From an uncultured Lachnospiraceae bacterium (GTDB lineage Bacteria; Bacillota; Clostridia; Lachnospirales; Lachnospiraceae), in NCBI GenBank assembly GCA_910584785.1, contig CAJUDX010000001.1, positions 1 to 46,596 of the forward strand: DNA of 46,596 nucleotides. The letters run 5' to 3'. The notes beneath the pieces were generated by a model. That model did not search any database and had not been told where the DNA came from. It saw only the letters and a list, made by a program, of their open reading frames with translations. This document shows positions 1 to 8,570 of the stretch, piece after piece. The stretch's first letter is position 1; every line of letters begins with the position of its first letter. Made by a program: the position numbers and the translations under genes.

Positions 1-2070
1 ATTTATGACTGGGATATGGAAGTGAACACGACCGATCCGGGCTTTTATAAGTGGACGCAGTGGATTTTTGTGCAGATGTTTAAGAAGGGGCTGGCTTATG
101 AGAAGGAGTTTCCGATTAACTGGTGTCCTTCCTGTAAGACGGGGCTTGCGAATGAAGAGGTTGTGGACGGGTGCTGTGAGCGCTGCGGCACGGCGGTGAC
201 GAAGAAGAACCTGCGCCAGTGGATGTTAAAGATTACGGCTTATGCGGAGAGGCTCTTAAATGATCTGGATAAGCTGGACTGGCCGGAGAAGGTTAAGAAG
301 ATGCAGACGGACTGGATTGGCAAGTCCTACGGTGCCGAAGTGGAGTTCCCGATTGACGGAAGGGACGAGAAGATTACGGTTTATACGACCAGACCGGATA
401 CATTGCACGGGGCGACGTTTATGGTGCTTGCACCGGAACATGAACTGGCGAAGAGCCTGGCGACGGAGGAAACCAGGGAAGCGGTGGAAGCCTATATTTT
501 TGAGTCCTCCATGCGCTCGAATGTGGATCGGATGCAGGCGAAGGAAAAAACGGGCGTGTTTACTGGAAGCTATGCCATTAATCCGTTAAACGGGGCAAAG
601 ACGCCGATCTGGCTTTCGGATTATGTACTGGCGGATTACGGAACCGGTGCGATTATGTGTGTTCCGGCGCACGATACCAGGGACTTTGAGTTTGCCACGA
701 AGTTTAATATTCCGATTATCCAGGTGATTGCCAAGGACGGAAAAGAGATTGAGAACATGACCGAGGCTTATACGGAGGCCAGCGGGACGATGATTAATTC
801 CGGCGAGTGGAACGGGATGGAGTCGGCGGTGCTGAAAAAAGAAGCGCCGATGATGATTGAAAAGATGGGTATTGGCAAAAAGACGGTGAACTATAAGCTG
901 CGTGACTGGGTATTTTCACGGCAGCGCTACTGGGGCGAGCCGATCCCGATTATCCATTGCCCCAAATGCGGCTGTGTTCCGGTTCCCGAAGAAGAACTTC
1001 CGCTGACCCTTCCCGATGTGGAGAGCTATCAGCCGACGGGTACAGGTGAGTCCCCATTGGCAGCGATTGACGAGTGGGTGAACTGTACCTGCCCGGTCTG
1101 CGGTGCGCCGTCGAAGCGGGAAACCAATACCATGCCGCAGTGGGCAGGATCTTCCTGGTATTTCCTGCGCTATGTGGACAGCAAAAACGATGAGGTTCTG
1201 GTTTCACGGGAAAAGGCAGACAAGTATCTTCCGGTAGATATGTATATCGGCGGTGTGGAACATGCGGTGCTTCACCTTTTGTATTCCCGCTTCTATACAA
1301 AGTTCCTCTGCGATATTGGCGCGATTGACTTTGACGAGCCGTTTAAAAAGCTGTTTAATCAGGGCATGATTACCGGAAAGAACGGTATTAAGATGAGCAA
1401 GTCCAAGGGCAATGTGGTTTCGCCGGACGATCTGGTGAGGGATTACGGGTGCGATTCCCTGCGGCTTTATGAACTGTTTGTAGGCCCGCCGGAACTGGAT
1501 GCCGAGTGGGATGACCGGGGGATTGAAGGCGTTTCGCGTTTCTTAAACCGGTTCTGGAAGCTGGTGACGGACAGCAAAGATAAAGAGATTCCGGCGACGA
1601 AGGAGATGGTAAAGATCCGCCATAAATTGGTGTTTGATATTGAGCAGAGGTTTAACCAGTTCAGCTTAAACACCGTAATTTCCGGCTTTATGGAGTATAA
1701 TAACAAGCTGATGGAGATTGCGAAGAAAGAGGGCGGCATCGATAAGGAAACATTAAAGACCTTTGTTGTCCTTCTTGCACCATTTGCGCCGCACATCGGC
1801 GAGGAACTCTGGGAGCAGCTTGGCGGGACGGACAGCGTATTCCATGCGGCCTGGCCGGAGTGCGACGAGGAAGCGATGAAGGATGACGAGATTGAGATTG
1901 CCGTGCAGGTGAACGGAAAGACAAAGGCGGTTGTCAGCCTTCCTGCGGATGTTTCTAAAGAAGCTGCGATTGCCGCGGGAAAAGAAGCCGTAGCCGATAA
2001 GCTTACCGGGACAATCGTTAAAGAAATCTATGTGCCAGGAAGAATTATTAATATCGTGCAGAAAGGGTAA
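1..2070 (+). CDS. leuS: Leucyl-tRNA synthetase, 3' part (5' end outside window)
   Basis: Charges tRNA-Leu with leucine in the cytoplasm. The reading frame is open from the first base, so the gene is cut by the window edge and the N-terminal HIGH motif is not seen. Visible parts: the zinc-binding segment with CPSC and CERC pairs (about nt 130-190), the CP1 editing domain with TTRPDTLHG at 385-411, a second Cys cluster (CPKCG, CPVCG) near 960-1110, and the catalytic KMSKS loop at 1390-1404. The C-terminal anticodon-binding and tRNA-contact region ends in the usual short basic tail. It is an ordinary housekeeping gene followed by a strong terminator, so it is not part of the systems downstream. 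Confidence 0.98.
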   Translation: MYDWDMEVNTTDPGFYKWTQWIFVQMFKKGLAYEKEFPINWCPSCKTGLANEEVVDGCCERCGTAVTKKNLRQWMLKITAYAERLLNDLDKLDWPEKVKKMQTDWIGKSYGAEVEFPIDGRDEKITVYTTRPDTLHGATFMVLAPEHELAKSLATEETREAVEAYIFESSMRSNVDRMQAKEKTGVFTGSYAINPLNGAKTPIWLSDYVLADYGTGAIMCVPAHDTRDFEFATKFNIPIIQVIAKDGKEIENMTEAYTEASGTMINSGEWNGMESAVLKKEAPMMIEKMGIGKKTVNYKLRDWVFSRQRYWGEPIPIIHCPKCGCVPVPEEELPLTLPDVESYQPTGTGESPLAAIDEWVNCTCPVCGAPSKRETNTMPQWAGSSWYFLRYVDSKNDEVLVSREKADKYLPVDMYIGGVEHAVLHLLYSRFYTKFLCDIGAIDFDEPFKKLFNQGMITGKNGIKMSKSKGNVVSPDDLVRDYGCDSLRLYELFVGPPELDAEWDDRGIEGVSRFLNRFWKLVTDSKDKEIPATKEMVKIRHKLVFDIEQRFNQFSLNTVISGFMEYNNKLMEIAKKEGGIDKETLKTFVVLLAPFAPHIGEELWEQLGGTDSVFHAAWPECDEEAMKDDEIEIAVQVNGKTKAVVSLPADVSKEAAIAAGKEAVADKLTGTIVKEIYVPGRIINIVQKG

Positions 2071-2135
2071 GAAGTGTTATTGTGAACTTGTAAACCGTAA
2101 CGAAGAAGTCCCTGGCGGCGGAAAAGCCGTTGAAG

Positions 2136-2180
2136 AAAAGCGCCTTTTTTCATGAGGAAAAGGCGCTTTTGTACAGTTTT
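2136..2180. terminator. Bidirectional intrinsic terminator
   Basis: A perfect 13-bp inverted repeat (AAAAGCGCCTTTT at 2136-2148, AAAAGGCGCTTTT at 2158-2170) with a 9-nt loop is followed by a T-rich run. The stem starts with A4 and ends with T4, so it can stop transcription from leuS on + and from the SIMPL gene arriving on -. The remaining bases between the two stop codons hold nothing else recognisable. Confidence 0.9.
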
Positions 2181-2231
2181 TTTAAGGTTGTCTTTATTTG
2201 CTGCTTTTAACCGGCAAGAGCATGTTATCCA

Positions 2232-3044
2232 TTAGTCTACCGAATAATTCAGCTTCACCGTGATCGATGCTGTTTTATACCGGGAACTGGTGTTGAAGGT
2301 TCCGCCGGAGCTGTAGCCCTCGTTTGCCGAATTGCGGGCGGTGATCTGGAATACGCCCAGGTTTGCAGTGAGAAGGTTTCCTAGGTTTGCGCCGCTGCCC
2401 TCTGCCATAATGTCGATTCGCTCCTTGGCGTTGGCGGTGGCTTTTTCGATAAGTTCAAGCTTCATCTCATCCAACCTGGTATAGTAGTATTCCGGGTGCT
2501 CGGATTCAAATTCTACTCCGGATTCAATCAGCTGGGTAATATCGCGGGAAATGCTTTCGACCTTGTCCACATCGGAGGAGGATACGGTAAGGCTCTGGGT
2601 GAGATCGTAGCCGTTTTCTTCATCGCCGATGTAATTTCCCTCTTCGTCGTAGCGGGAGGTGTAGCTTTGGGAAATGCTGACCGAGGAAAATGCCATCTCG
2701 TCGGCAGCGACCCCATTATCTTCTAAGTATTTTTGTACCAGCTGGGCGTCATTTTTAATGCTGCTGTAAGCGTCTTTTGGTGTTTCGCCGTGGACACAAA
2801 AGCTTCCCCGCCATACAATTAAGTCCGAGGCAAAGTCACAGCTTGCAGAACCCGTGGCGGAAAGGCCATTGCCGCCTCCGGCCTTGCGAAAGCCAAGGAT
2901 GGCATTCATCAGCATGGAGGTGCAGATGATGGCGGCACCCCCCAGGATGAGTGCGGTGAGAACCGGGCAGATCTGCGGTAAAATTCCGCGGCTCTGTGCG
3001 GTTTTGGTGTTTTGAGTAATTGGTATGTTTTCTTTTTCTTCCAT
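2232..3044 (-). CDS. SIMPL (DUF541/YggE-like) domain protein, membrane-anchored
   Basis: A 270-residue protein with a short cytoplasmic N-terminus, one hydrophobic segment (about residues 25-50) that anchors it or serves as an uncleaved signal, and an extracytoplasmic SIMPL/DUF541 domain. Family features seen: the early SAS/VxG-type strand region, a central helical part with the DVDKVESISRD-type segment, and the closing TASITVKLNY strand typical of YggE-like proteins. The family's biochemical role is poorly defined; YggE has been linked to oxidative stress. The start is supported by an AGGAGGG site (3051-3057, minus strand) 6 nt upstream of ATG. It is a single-gene unit with its own promoter and a shared terminator. 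Confidence 0.85.
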   Translation of the reverse strand: MEEKENIPITQNTKTAQSRGILPQICPVLTALILGGAAIICTSMLMNAILGFRKAGGGNGLSATGSASCDFASDLIVWRGSFCVHGETPKDAYSSIKNDAQLVQKYLEDNGVAADEMAFSSVSISQSYTSRYDEEGNYIGDEENGYDLTQSLTVSSSDVDKVESISRDITQLIESGVEFESEHPEYYYTRLDEMKLELIEKATANAKERIDIMAEGSGANLGNLLTANLGVFQITARNSANEGYSSGGTFNTSSRYKTASITVKLNYSVD

Positions 3045-3148
3045 GGTATGCCCTCCTGTTTTGTTTTTTGTGGTTGTGGTTTTAGTGATTTTAGTATTTT
3101 GTGTTTTTCTTTCAAGGATTTCTGGAATTTCAAGTACTTCTAGAATTG

Positions 3149-3177
3149 ATTGTAAAATTATTTTTTGATGAAGTCAA
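3149..3177 (-). promoter_or_regulatory. Sigma-A-type promoter for the SIMPL gene
   Basis: On the minus strand TTGACT (3177-3172) is followed after 17 bp by TACAAT (3154-3149). It would give a roughly 100-nt A/T-rich leader before the AGGAGGG ribosome binding site. Predicted from consensus only. Confidence 0.6.
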
Positions 3178-3235
3178 CGGACGATTTTATTAAGGTTTTT
3201 TATTGCATACATTGTAATAAATTGACAAACCCTTA

Positions 3236-3264
3236 TTTACATTGTCCGGCAAAAATGATATAAG
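3236..3264 (+). promoter_or_regulatory. Sigma-A-type promoter for the REC-synthetase gene
   Basis: TTTACA at 3236-3241, a 17-bp spacer and TATAAG at 3259-3264, about 50 bp before the start codon. It is divergent from the SIMPL promoter, and the two lie about 60 bp apart in the same A/T-rich intergenic region. Confidence 0.65.
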
Positions 3265-3316
3265 AAATGGTAGGAAATAAAGATGTACGAATGTCCGTCA
3301 GGATAGGGGGATGGCG

Positions 3317-4393
3317 ATGCAGAAGATATTGGTGGTGGATGATTCACCGATGAACCGTGAATTGCTGGATGAGATATTAAAGGACGATTACCAGGTAGTG
3401 ACCGCAGAGGACGGGATGTGTGCGCTGTGGCTTATGGAACAGGAGATAGAGGAGATTGCTGCGGTTATCTCGGATTTGGTGATGCCAAGGATGGACGGTT
3501 ATGCCCTGGTTGAGGAAATGAGGTGCAGGGGATGGCTTGGCAAGGTTCCGGTGCTGATTATCAGCAGTGAGAATGCGGTTGAGGCAGAAAACCACTGCTT
3601 TGAACTGGGGGTGACAGATTTTATCCACAAGCCTTTTGTCGGTTCTGTCGTGAAGAATCGGGTAAAGAATACGATTGAGCTGTTTGTCTGCAAAAATGCG
3701 CTGGAGCAGAAGGTTAAGGAACAGGCAGTAACCTTAGAGGAGCAGAGGCAGATTATCCGCAGGCAGACGGAAAAGCTGAAGGAGATGAAGTCGTTTAACC
3801 GCCTGATGATGGAGTTTCGTTCCGTAATTATGGAGGTGGAAACAAGGCTTAAGGTGCTGAATGCGGAGTTTTCCGAGGCGTATAACCGAAATCCTTTTGA
3901 AGCGATTAAAAGCCGTTTAAAATCCCCGGAAAGTATTTATGAAAAACTGGAGCGCAGGGGATTTCCGGTGACGGTGGAAAGTATCCGGGAGAATCTAACG
4001 GATGTAGCCGGACTGCGGGTTATCTGTTCGTTTCCCGATGATATCTACCGTTTGGCGGATCTTTTGATTCAGCAGGATGATATTCTTTTAAAAAGCAGAA
4101 AGGATTACATTAAGAATCCAAAGACCAACGGTTACCGCAGCCTTCATTTAATCTTAAGTGTGCCGATTTACCTGCCGGGTGGAAAGAAATATATGAATGT
4201 CGAAGTGCAGTTCCGCACGATTGCCATGGATTTCTGGGCGAGCCTGGAACACAAGCTGAAGTATAAAAAGAAAGTGGCGGATACCGGGGAAATTGAAGAA
4301 CAATTAAAGAAATGCGCGGATTCCATCGAAGATCTTGATTACCAGATGCAGAAGATTCGGGATAAGATTGAGCACGGACAGGATAGCTTATAG
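3317..4393 (+). CDS. Response regulator fused to a RelA/SpoT-type (p)ppGpp synthetase domain
   Basis: A 358-residue two-domain protein. Residues 1-120 are a CheY-like receiver with the acidic pair D8/D9, phospho-acceptor D53 in SDLVMPRMDG, S83 and K105 in HKPF. A helical linker rich in Glu, Gln and Arg (about 120-180) leads to a RelA/SpoT-type nucleotidyltransferase (about 180-345). Hallmarks of the latter are RLKSPESIYEKL, DVAGLRVIC, KDYIKNPKTNGYRSLH (about 260-276) and EVQFRT (about 295-300). No HD hydrolase or TGS/ACT domain is present, so it resembles a small alarmone synthetase placed under receiver control. ATG 3317 is preferred because GGGGG ends 6 nt upstream; ATG 3311 touches the ribosome binding site. 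No histidine kinase is adjacent, so the phospho-donor is unknown. Confidence 0.88.
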   Translation: MQKILVVDDSPMNRELLDEILKDDYQVVTAEDGMCALWLMEQEIEEIAAVISDLVMPRMDGYALVEEMRCRGWLGKVPVLIISSENAVEAENHCFELGVTDFIHKPFVGSVVKNRVKNTIELFVCKNALEQKVKEQAVTLEEQRQIIRRQTEKLKEMKSFNRLMMEFRSVIMEVETRLKVLNAEFSEAYNRNPFEAIKSRLKSPESIYEKLERRGFPVTVESIRENLTDVAGLRVICSFPDDIYRLADLLIQQDDILLKSRKDYIKNPKTNGYRSLHLILSVPIYLPGGKKYMNVEVQFRTIAMDFWASLEHKLKYKKKVADTGEIEEQLKKCADSIEDLDYQMQKIRDKIEHGQDSL

Positions 4394-4473
4394 GGATGGG
4401 ATAATGAAAAAATAAAAGGTGAAAAAGAAACAAACGGGTAAAATCTGGCAATACTAATCATGAGGTGAAGATC

Positions 4474-5097
4474 ATGATAAAGAAAAAACCAGAACATATT
4501 GGGATTATCCCGGATGGGAACCGGCGCTGGGCAGGGAATCAGGGGATGGAAAAGCAGGAGGGCTATCATTATGGGCTGGACCCCGGAATGCGGCTTTTGC
4601 AGCTGGCAAAGCAGGCAGGAATTAAGGAAATCACCTATTATGGCTATACGGTGGATAACTGCAAACGGCCGCGGGAGCAGTTTGCCGCCTTTCAGCGTGC
4701 CTGTGTAAAGGCTGTGGATATGCTGGCTTTGGAAGGGGCAGATCTTTTGGTGATTGGCGATACAGCATCGAAGTGTTTTCCCAAAGAGCTCCTCCCTTAC
4801 TGCGAGAGAACCCCGATCTGCGGCGGAGGAATCAAGGTGAATTTCCTGGTCAATTATGGGTGGAAATGGGATTTATCCCATATGCAGCAGGACGGACATC
4901 CCTATTCTAAGGAGATCTCCCGGATGGATTTAATTATCCGCTGGGGCGGGATGTGCAGGCTTTCCGGGTTCCTGCCGCTGCAGTCGGTTTATGCCGATAT
5001 TTATGTAGAACCCCATTTATGGCCTGACTTTTCGGACGAGGATTTTTTCCGGGCGCTGGAGTGGTATAAGCAGCAGGATGTTACTCTGGGGGGTTAG
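4474..5097 (+). CDS. Divergent short cis-prenyltransferase (undecaprenyl diphosphate synthase family)
   Basis: A 207-residue member of the UppS family (usual length about 245). The first motif PDGNRRWA keeps the catalytic Asp, Asn and Arg that bind the allylic diphosphate. ITYYGYTVDNCKRP matches the second block, and YADIY followed by WPDF the last. The isopentenyl-diphosphate loop is unusual: the common RTSGE-x-R-x-SNF reads RWGGMCRLSGF, losing the usual Glu and Asn, and the metal-binding Glu near the end is Asp. It probably makes a short or unusual cis-prenyl diphosphate rather than being the housekeeping UppS, but that is inference. ATG 4474 with AGGTG 6 nt upstream is preferred over GTG 4465. 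Its stop codon overlaps that of the convergent kinase gene. Confidence 0.8.
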   Translation: MIKKKPEHIGIIPDGNRRWAGNQGMEKQEGYHYGLDPGMRLLQLAKQAGIKEITYYGYTVDNCKRPREQFAAFQRACVKAVDMLALEGADLLVIGDTASKCFPKELLPYCERTPICGGGIKVNFLVNYGWKWDLSHMQQDGHPYSKEISRMDLIIRWGGMCRLSGFLPLQSVYADIYVEPHLWPDFSDEDFFRALEWYKQQDVTLGG

Positions 5098-6482
5098 CGT
5101 GTGTTTATAAATGCCTTTCCGGTGCTGTCTGGTGCGGTGTTTTTTTGCATCCGTCCTGACGGGTTGAGAAAGACCGAGGCATAGAATACTTCGTTTTCGC
5201 ATTGAAAATCAGCGATTCCGTGGTACTGCGCGGCGATGTTTCGGATAGAGAGTGTTCCCAGGCCGGGGCCTTCGTGTTTGGTCGAGGGAATGATCGGGTC
5301 GTTTTGCCGGAAGGTACTCAGGCAGGAATTGTCCACAATAATCGAAACGGCGCAATCTCCGGCGATTTGTGCGCGAACCCGGATAAAGGGGGTTTTGCCG
5401 GAGTACTGGCGGCAGGAATCCACGGCATTTTCCAGAAGATTTCCAAATAAAATGCAGATGTCCGGTTCCTCAATCGCCAGCTTTTCCGGCAGCTTAATCT
5501 GGGTGTCAAACTGGATTTTCTCGTCCGCTGCTTTTTCCGCGTAGTAGCGGATAACCGTGTCAATCGCATAGTTGCTGCAATAGACCTTTCCTGTATTTAA
5601 GGGAAGGCTTTTTCCATATTTGTCGATATAATCTCTAAGCGTTTCATTATCGCCCTTATCTAAATAGGCTTGAATCAGGTTCAGGTGCTGGCGCAGATCG
5701 TGGCGTGCGCGGCGGGTTTCCTCGATTTGCTTTTGCAGCTGAATGTATTGAAGGTGCTGCATGGAGATAAATTTTTCCTGGTTTCTGGCCCGTTCCTGGG
5801 CTTCGCCCTGGAGTCTTAGGGATTCTAACGAGTCAATAAAAAGATAGTAAATGGTGATAAAAATAATCAGCAGGGCCATCCTGGCGATAAGGAAGGTCAG
5901 GCCGCTGGTGCTGATCATATTAAAATTCCAGGTTAATAAGAGGACAATAAAGGTGGTAAGCGCGGGGAGCAGCCACACCATGGACCATAGCCTGGGGGCA
6001 TAGCTTTTCAGTACCCGTTCTTTGGTGATATTTAAAAAATACAGCATAAAGGGTGCGGATAAAAGGCAGGGAAACAGGCGGAGCATGGTGTGCAGGGGCG
6101 AACCCAGCCAAACATAGGGCGTCTGCGGGTTATAAAAAAACTGAATGGCTAAAAAAACGGAAATTCCCCGTATAATCATCATATAATCCAACACCATGAT
6201 ATAGATAAAGAGCAGTTTGGGAAGTTCCGTGCGGATGCAGGAAAAGTAAATAATCATGGAAGTGACGGCAAAGAAGATGTCAATATTGCGCACGTCCTGC
6301 CCCGCCTGGTAGAGGTAGCAGCAGACGAAAAACTGCGCACAGAGGTTGCTTCCTGCAAGAAGGAAAACCATCCATGACGGAAAGCGGAAATTATCCCGGA
6401 AAGGGTAGTAGGCGAGCAGGTGAACCGGCGAAAGCTCCAGAATATAACAAAATGAAGCAAGTAAAGCTTCCGGTGTAAACAT
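5094..6482 (-). CDS. AgrC-like sensor histidine kinase (GHKL, HPK10 type)
   Basis: A membrane sensor kinase of about 460 residues. The N-terminal half holds some six hydrophobic segments. A coiled region follows, then the dimerisation/phospho-acceptor segment RRARHDLRQHL, whose first His is the likely phosphorylation site. The GHKL ATPase domain comes last, with N-box GNLLENAVDSC and G-box GPGLGTLSI. This matches AgrC/ComD-type peptide-sensing kinases. It lies directly behind the LytTR regulator gene on the same strand, so the two form a regulator-kinase pair. No agrB or agrD-like gene is nearby, so the inducing signal is unknown. The start is uncertain: ATG 6482 has AAGGA just upstream, while ATG 6494 and GTG 6503 lack a clear site. 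Confidence 0.88.
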   Translation of the reverse strand: MFTPEALLASFCYILELSPVHLLAYYPFRDNFRFPSWMVFLLAGSNLCAQFFVCCYLYQAGQDVRNIDIFFAVTSMIIYFSCIRTELPKLLFIYIMVLDYMMIIRGISVFLAIQFFYNPQTPYVWLGSPLHTMLRLFPCLLSAPFMLYFLNITKERVLKSYAPRLWSMVWLLPALTTFIVLLLTWNFNMISTSGLTFLIARMALLIIFITIYYLFIDSLESLRLQGEAQERARNQEKFISMQHLQYIQLQKQIEETRRARHDLRQHLNLIQAYLDKGDNETLRDYIDKYGKSLPLNTGKVYCSNYAIDTVIRYYAEKAADEKIQFDTQIKLPEKLAIEEPDICILFGNLLENAVDSCRQYSGKTPFIRVRAQIAGDCAVSIIVDNSCLSTFRQNDPIIPSTKHEGPGLGTLSIRNIAAQYHGIADFQCENEVFYASVFLNPSGRMQKNTAPDSTGKAFINTR

Positions 6483-6608
6483 AAATTCCTTCATTCTGTA
6501 CACGTTTCTGTCAGAACCCCGATTTTTTTAAGGTTAAGTCAAAGGAAATTCGCAGTGCCCGATAAAGCGAAAGACTTCCCTGCTACGTGAAAATAAAAAT
6601 CTGCCGGA

Positions 6609-7358
6609 TTACGTATTTCGTGTACGCTTAAACAGATAATTGGCATAGGCCATCTGCATTTCTTTATATTTGGAACGGCTGATGGGGATTCTGTATCCAT
6701 TGGTCAGGACAAAATCTTTGGTTTCTAGGGAACGCACATAATCCAGATTGACGATGTATCCCCGACAGCAATTCTGGAAGCGAAATCCCTGATGAAAATC
6801 CCCGTATTCTCCCATGGGGCTTAGCAGGGAAAGGAAGGCTTCCAGCGTCATATAAGGTTTAATCACGTCGCTGTTTTCTGCCGTGTAAATTTCCAGAAAA
6901 TGTCCGATAGAACGAACATAGAAAATATCATCCACCAGCAAATGCCGCACCGTGCGGCTTTCTTTGATTTCAATGAAATGCTGGAATTTCCTGCTGTCAA
7001 TAAGGCGATTCATCGTGGAAAACAGGCGTTCTTTTTCCACGGGTTTTAAGATATAGTCAACGGCCTGGACACTGTAGCCTTCCAGCGCATAGCTCTCTTC
7101 TACGGTAATAAAAATAATGGGAACAAAATGGTCCTGAGCGCGTACACGGTGGGCAATATCCATACCGGAAATCCCCCCCAGCTGATTATCCAGAAAAAGA
7201 ATATCATACCGTCCGGGCCAAAAGCCGGAAAGAAACTGTTCTCCGCTGGTAAAAAGAGAAATTTCATGGATAATATGGCGCGGTTCTAAGTAAGTGCAGA
7301 GAAGGTTCTTTAAGGACTGTAAATCTGTTTCCAGATCATCGACAATAGCTAAATGCAT
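6609..7358 (-). CDS. AgrA-like LytTR response regulator
   Basis: A 249-residue regulator. Residues 1-125 form a receiver domain (HLAIVDD start, phospho-acceptor Asp in LFLDNQLGG, KPV Lys near 105). Residues about 145-245 form a LytTR DNA-binding domain, with DDIFYVRSIGHFLEIYT and the closing PISRSKYKEMQ typical of AgrA/ComE regulators. ATG 7358 is chosen because the receiver domain starts there and AGGAG lies 9 nt upstream; an open frame extends further upstream but has no matching domain. A strong promoter sits just before it. It probably activates genes through pairs of LytTR direct repeats; none was identified here. Confidence 0.9.
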   Translation of the reverse strand: MHLAIVDDLETDLQSLKNLLCTYLEPRHIIHEISLFTSGEQFLSGFWPGRYDILFLDNQLGGISGMDIAHRVRAQDHFVPIIFITVEESYALEGYSVQAVDYILKPVEKERLFSTMNRLIDSRKFQHFIEIKESRTVRHLLVDDIFYVRSIGHFLEIYTAENSDVIKPYMTLEAFLSLLSPMGEYGDFHQGFRFQNCCRGYIVNLDYVRSLETKDFVLTNGYRIPISRSKYKEMQMAYANYLFKRTRNT

Positions 7359-7380
7359 AAAGCTGGCTCCTTTCCTTTTC

Positions 7381-7410
7381 ATTATAGCAAAATCCATCCT
7401 TTCTTGTAAA
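7381..7410 (-). promoter_or_regulatory. Sigma-A-type promoter for the LytTR regulator-kinase pair
   Basis: On the minus strand TTTACA (7410-7405), an 18-bp spacer, then a perfect TATAAT (7386-7381). Transcription would begin roughly 15 nt before the AGGAG site and ATG 7358 region, giving a short leader. Confidence 0.7.
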
Positions 7411-7448
7411 ACCATTCGTGCGAAAAAAGTTCCGTTGGTGCTATTTTG

Positions 7449-7478
7449 TTGAAATAAAAAGATAAGAAATGGTATGAT
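7449..7478 (+). promoter_or_regulatory. Sigma-A-type promoter at the head of the 32-kb gene train
   Basis: TTGAAA (7449-7454), an 18-bp spacer and TATGAT (7473-7478) lie about 40 bp before the RsbW-like start codon. It is divergent from the LytTR promoter about 40 bp away. It is the last convincing promoter before many overlapping + genes. Confidence 0.6.
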
Positions 7479-7521
7479 AAGTTGCAAGTGTATTCTTGAA
7501 AAAAGCCGGGGGGATAAGAGG

Positions 7522-7983
7522 ATGAAAAAGATAACCGTAGCGGCCTTCATTGACAGGCTGCAGCAGGTTTTGGCACAGATAGCAGGTTTTTTGGAGCAGG
7601 AAGGATGCCCGGAAAATGAACGGCGTCTGATAGAAATATCCGCAGAAGAGCTTTTTACGAATATTGTATCCTATGCTTATGGCAAGTATCCCGGGATAAG
7701 CAGGGAAAACGGACAGGTGCAGGTGGAATACGGCGTGAATCTTCTGCCGGAAGGGGAAAAGCAGGCAGATATCTGCTTTATAGATCAGGGAAAGCCGTTT
7801 AATCCGTTTGCCAGAGAAGATCCGGATCTTACCCTTTCCTTAGAAGAGCGTCCGGTCGGCGGACTTGGAATCTATATGGTGAAGCAGTTTATGGATCAGG
7901 CAGAATACCGCTATGAAAAGGGCTTTAATGTAACGACGATAAGTAAGAGATTCCGCCCGGAGGGGGAGAGGAAATCGGGATGA
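7522..7983 (+). CDS. RsbW/SpoIIAB-like anti-sigma-type serine kinase
   Basis: A 153-residue GHKL ATPase of the anti-sigma kinase family (HATPase_c_2). The N-box EELFTNIVSYAY (E42 to about 53) carries the Mg-ATP-binding Asn at position 47. DQGKPFNPF is the next block, and VGGLGIYMVKQF (about 112-123) is the G-box. Such proteins phosphorylate a STAS antagonist and bind either it or a target such as a sigma factor. The STAS gene lies two genes downstream and a PP2C phosphatase is at 31.7 kb, completing a partner switch. No sigma factor is in the window, so the output is unknown. ATG 7522 follows a G-rich site (7508-7513). It overlaps the next gene by ATGA. Confidence 0.88.
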   Translation: MKKITVAAFIDRLQQVLAQIAGFLEQEGCPENERRLIEISAEELFTNIVSYAYGKYPGISRENGQVQVEYGVNLLPEGEKQADICFIDQGKPFNPFAREDPDLTLSLEERPVGGLGIYMVKQFMDQAEYRYEKGFNVTTISKRFRPEGERKSG

Positions 7984-8570
7984 AAACATTTTTCGATACA
8001 GAATTTCTGGAAAGCCAGGTTTTCGGGGAAGGTGAAGCCGAATACGAAGAGGAAAACCGCATAACAGACGGTGACAGGTCAGATCCTGATGCAGAGGAAG
8101 AGGAAATTGAGGAAGCCGAAGAGGTCGAGGAAGCCGAGGAAATTCCCGTGGAACTGACGCTTAACTTGGAGGATGGGAGAACGCTTTGCTGCCGGGTTTC
8201 GGGTGTTTTTATGGAGCAGGAAAAAGAATACATCGCACTGGAAGCCGACGGAAACGAAGATGAGGGAATGATTTTTTTGATGGGGCTGTCCCAGGGAGAA
8301 GAGGATGAACTAAGGCTCAGACCTTTGGAGGATGAAGAAGAGCGGGAAGCAGCCTTTTCGGCCTTTTTCCGTATGGTGGAAGAAGAGGATTATGCCGCAC
8401 AGGCGGAGATTTATGCAGGGCAGGAGGGCACAGAAGCGGCTGAACCGGACGCAGGACAGGAAAGCGCACAAGCGGCTGAGCCGGACGCAGGACAGGGAAG
8501 CCCGCAAGCTATGGCGGCAGCAGAAAATAAAGCAGATGCAGAAAGTGAGAATAAAGATGACAGAGATTAA
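7980..8570 (+). CDS. Very acidic DUF1292-like protein
   Basis: A 196-residue protein with three parts: an N-terminal tract of Glu/Asp (about 18-55); a compact domain (about 55-140) with LTLNLEDGRTLCCRVSGVF, KEYIALEAD and PLEDEEEREAAFSAF, which matches the pattern of DUF1292/UPF0473 (YrzB-like) proteins; and an Ala/Glu-rich tail with repeated AAEPDAGQ. The function of the family is not known. It starts in an ATGA overlap with the RsbW-like gene and overlaps the STAS gene by 14 nt, so the three are translated as a unit. It may be a partner of the switch, but nothing in the sequence proves this. Confidence 0.75.
   Translation: MKTFFDTEFLESQVFGEGEAEYEEENRITDGDRSDPDAEEEEIEEAEEVEEAEEIPVELTLNLEDGRTLCCRVSGVFMEQEKEYIALEADGNEDEGMIFLMGLSQGEEDELRLRPLEDEEEREAAFSAFFRMVEEEDYAAQAEIYAGQEGTEAAEPDAGQESAQAAEPDAGQGSPQAMAAAENKADAESENKDDRD

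Noticed and set aside
2071..2231. tRNA or riboswitch after leuS
   Set aside because: The only structure is the bidirectional terminator; no cloverleaf or known aptamer consensus.
5094..7358. Complete agr quorum-sensing locus
   Set aside because: Kinase and LytTR regulator are present, but no AgrB protease or AgrD peptide gene was found between or beside them.
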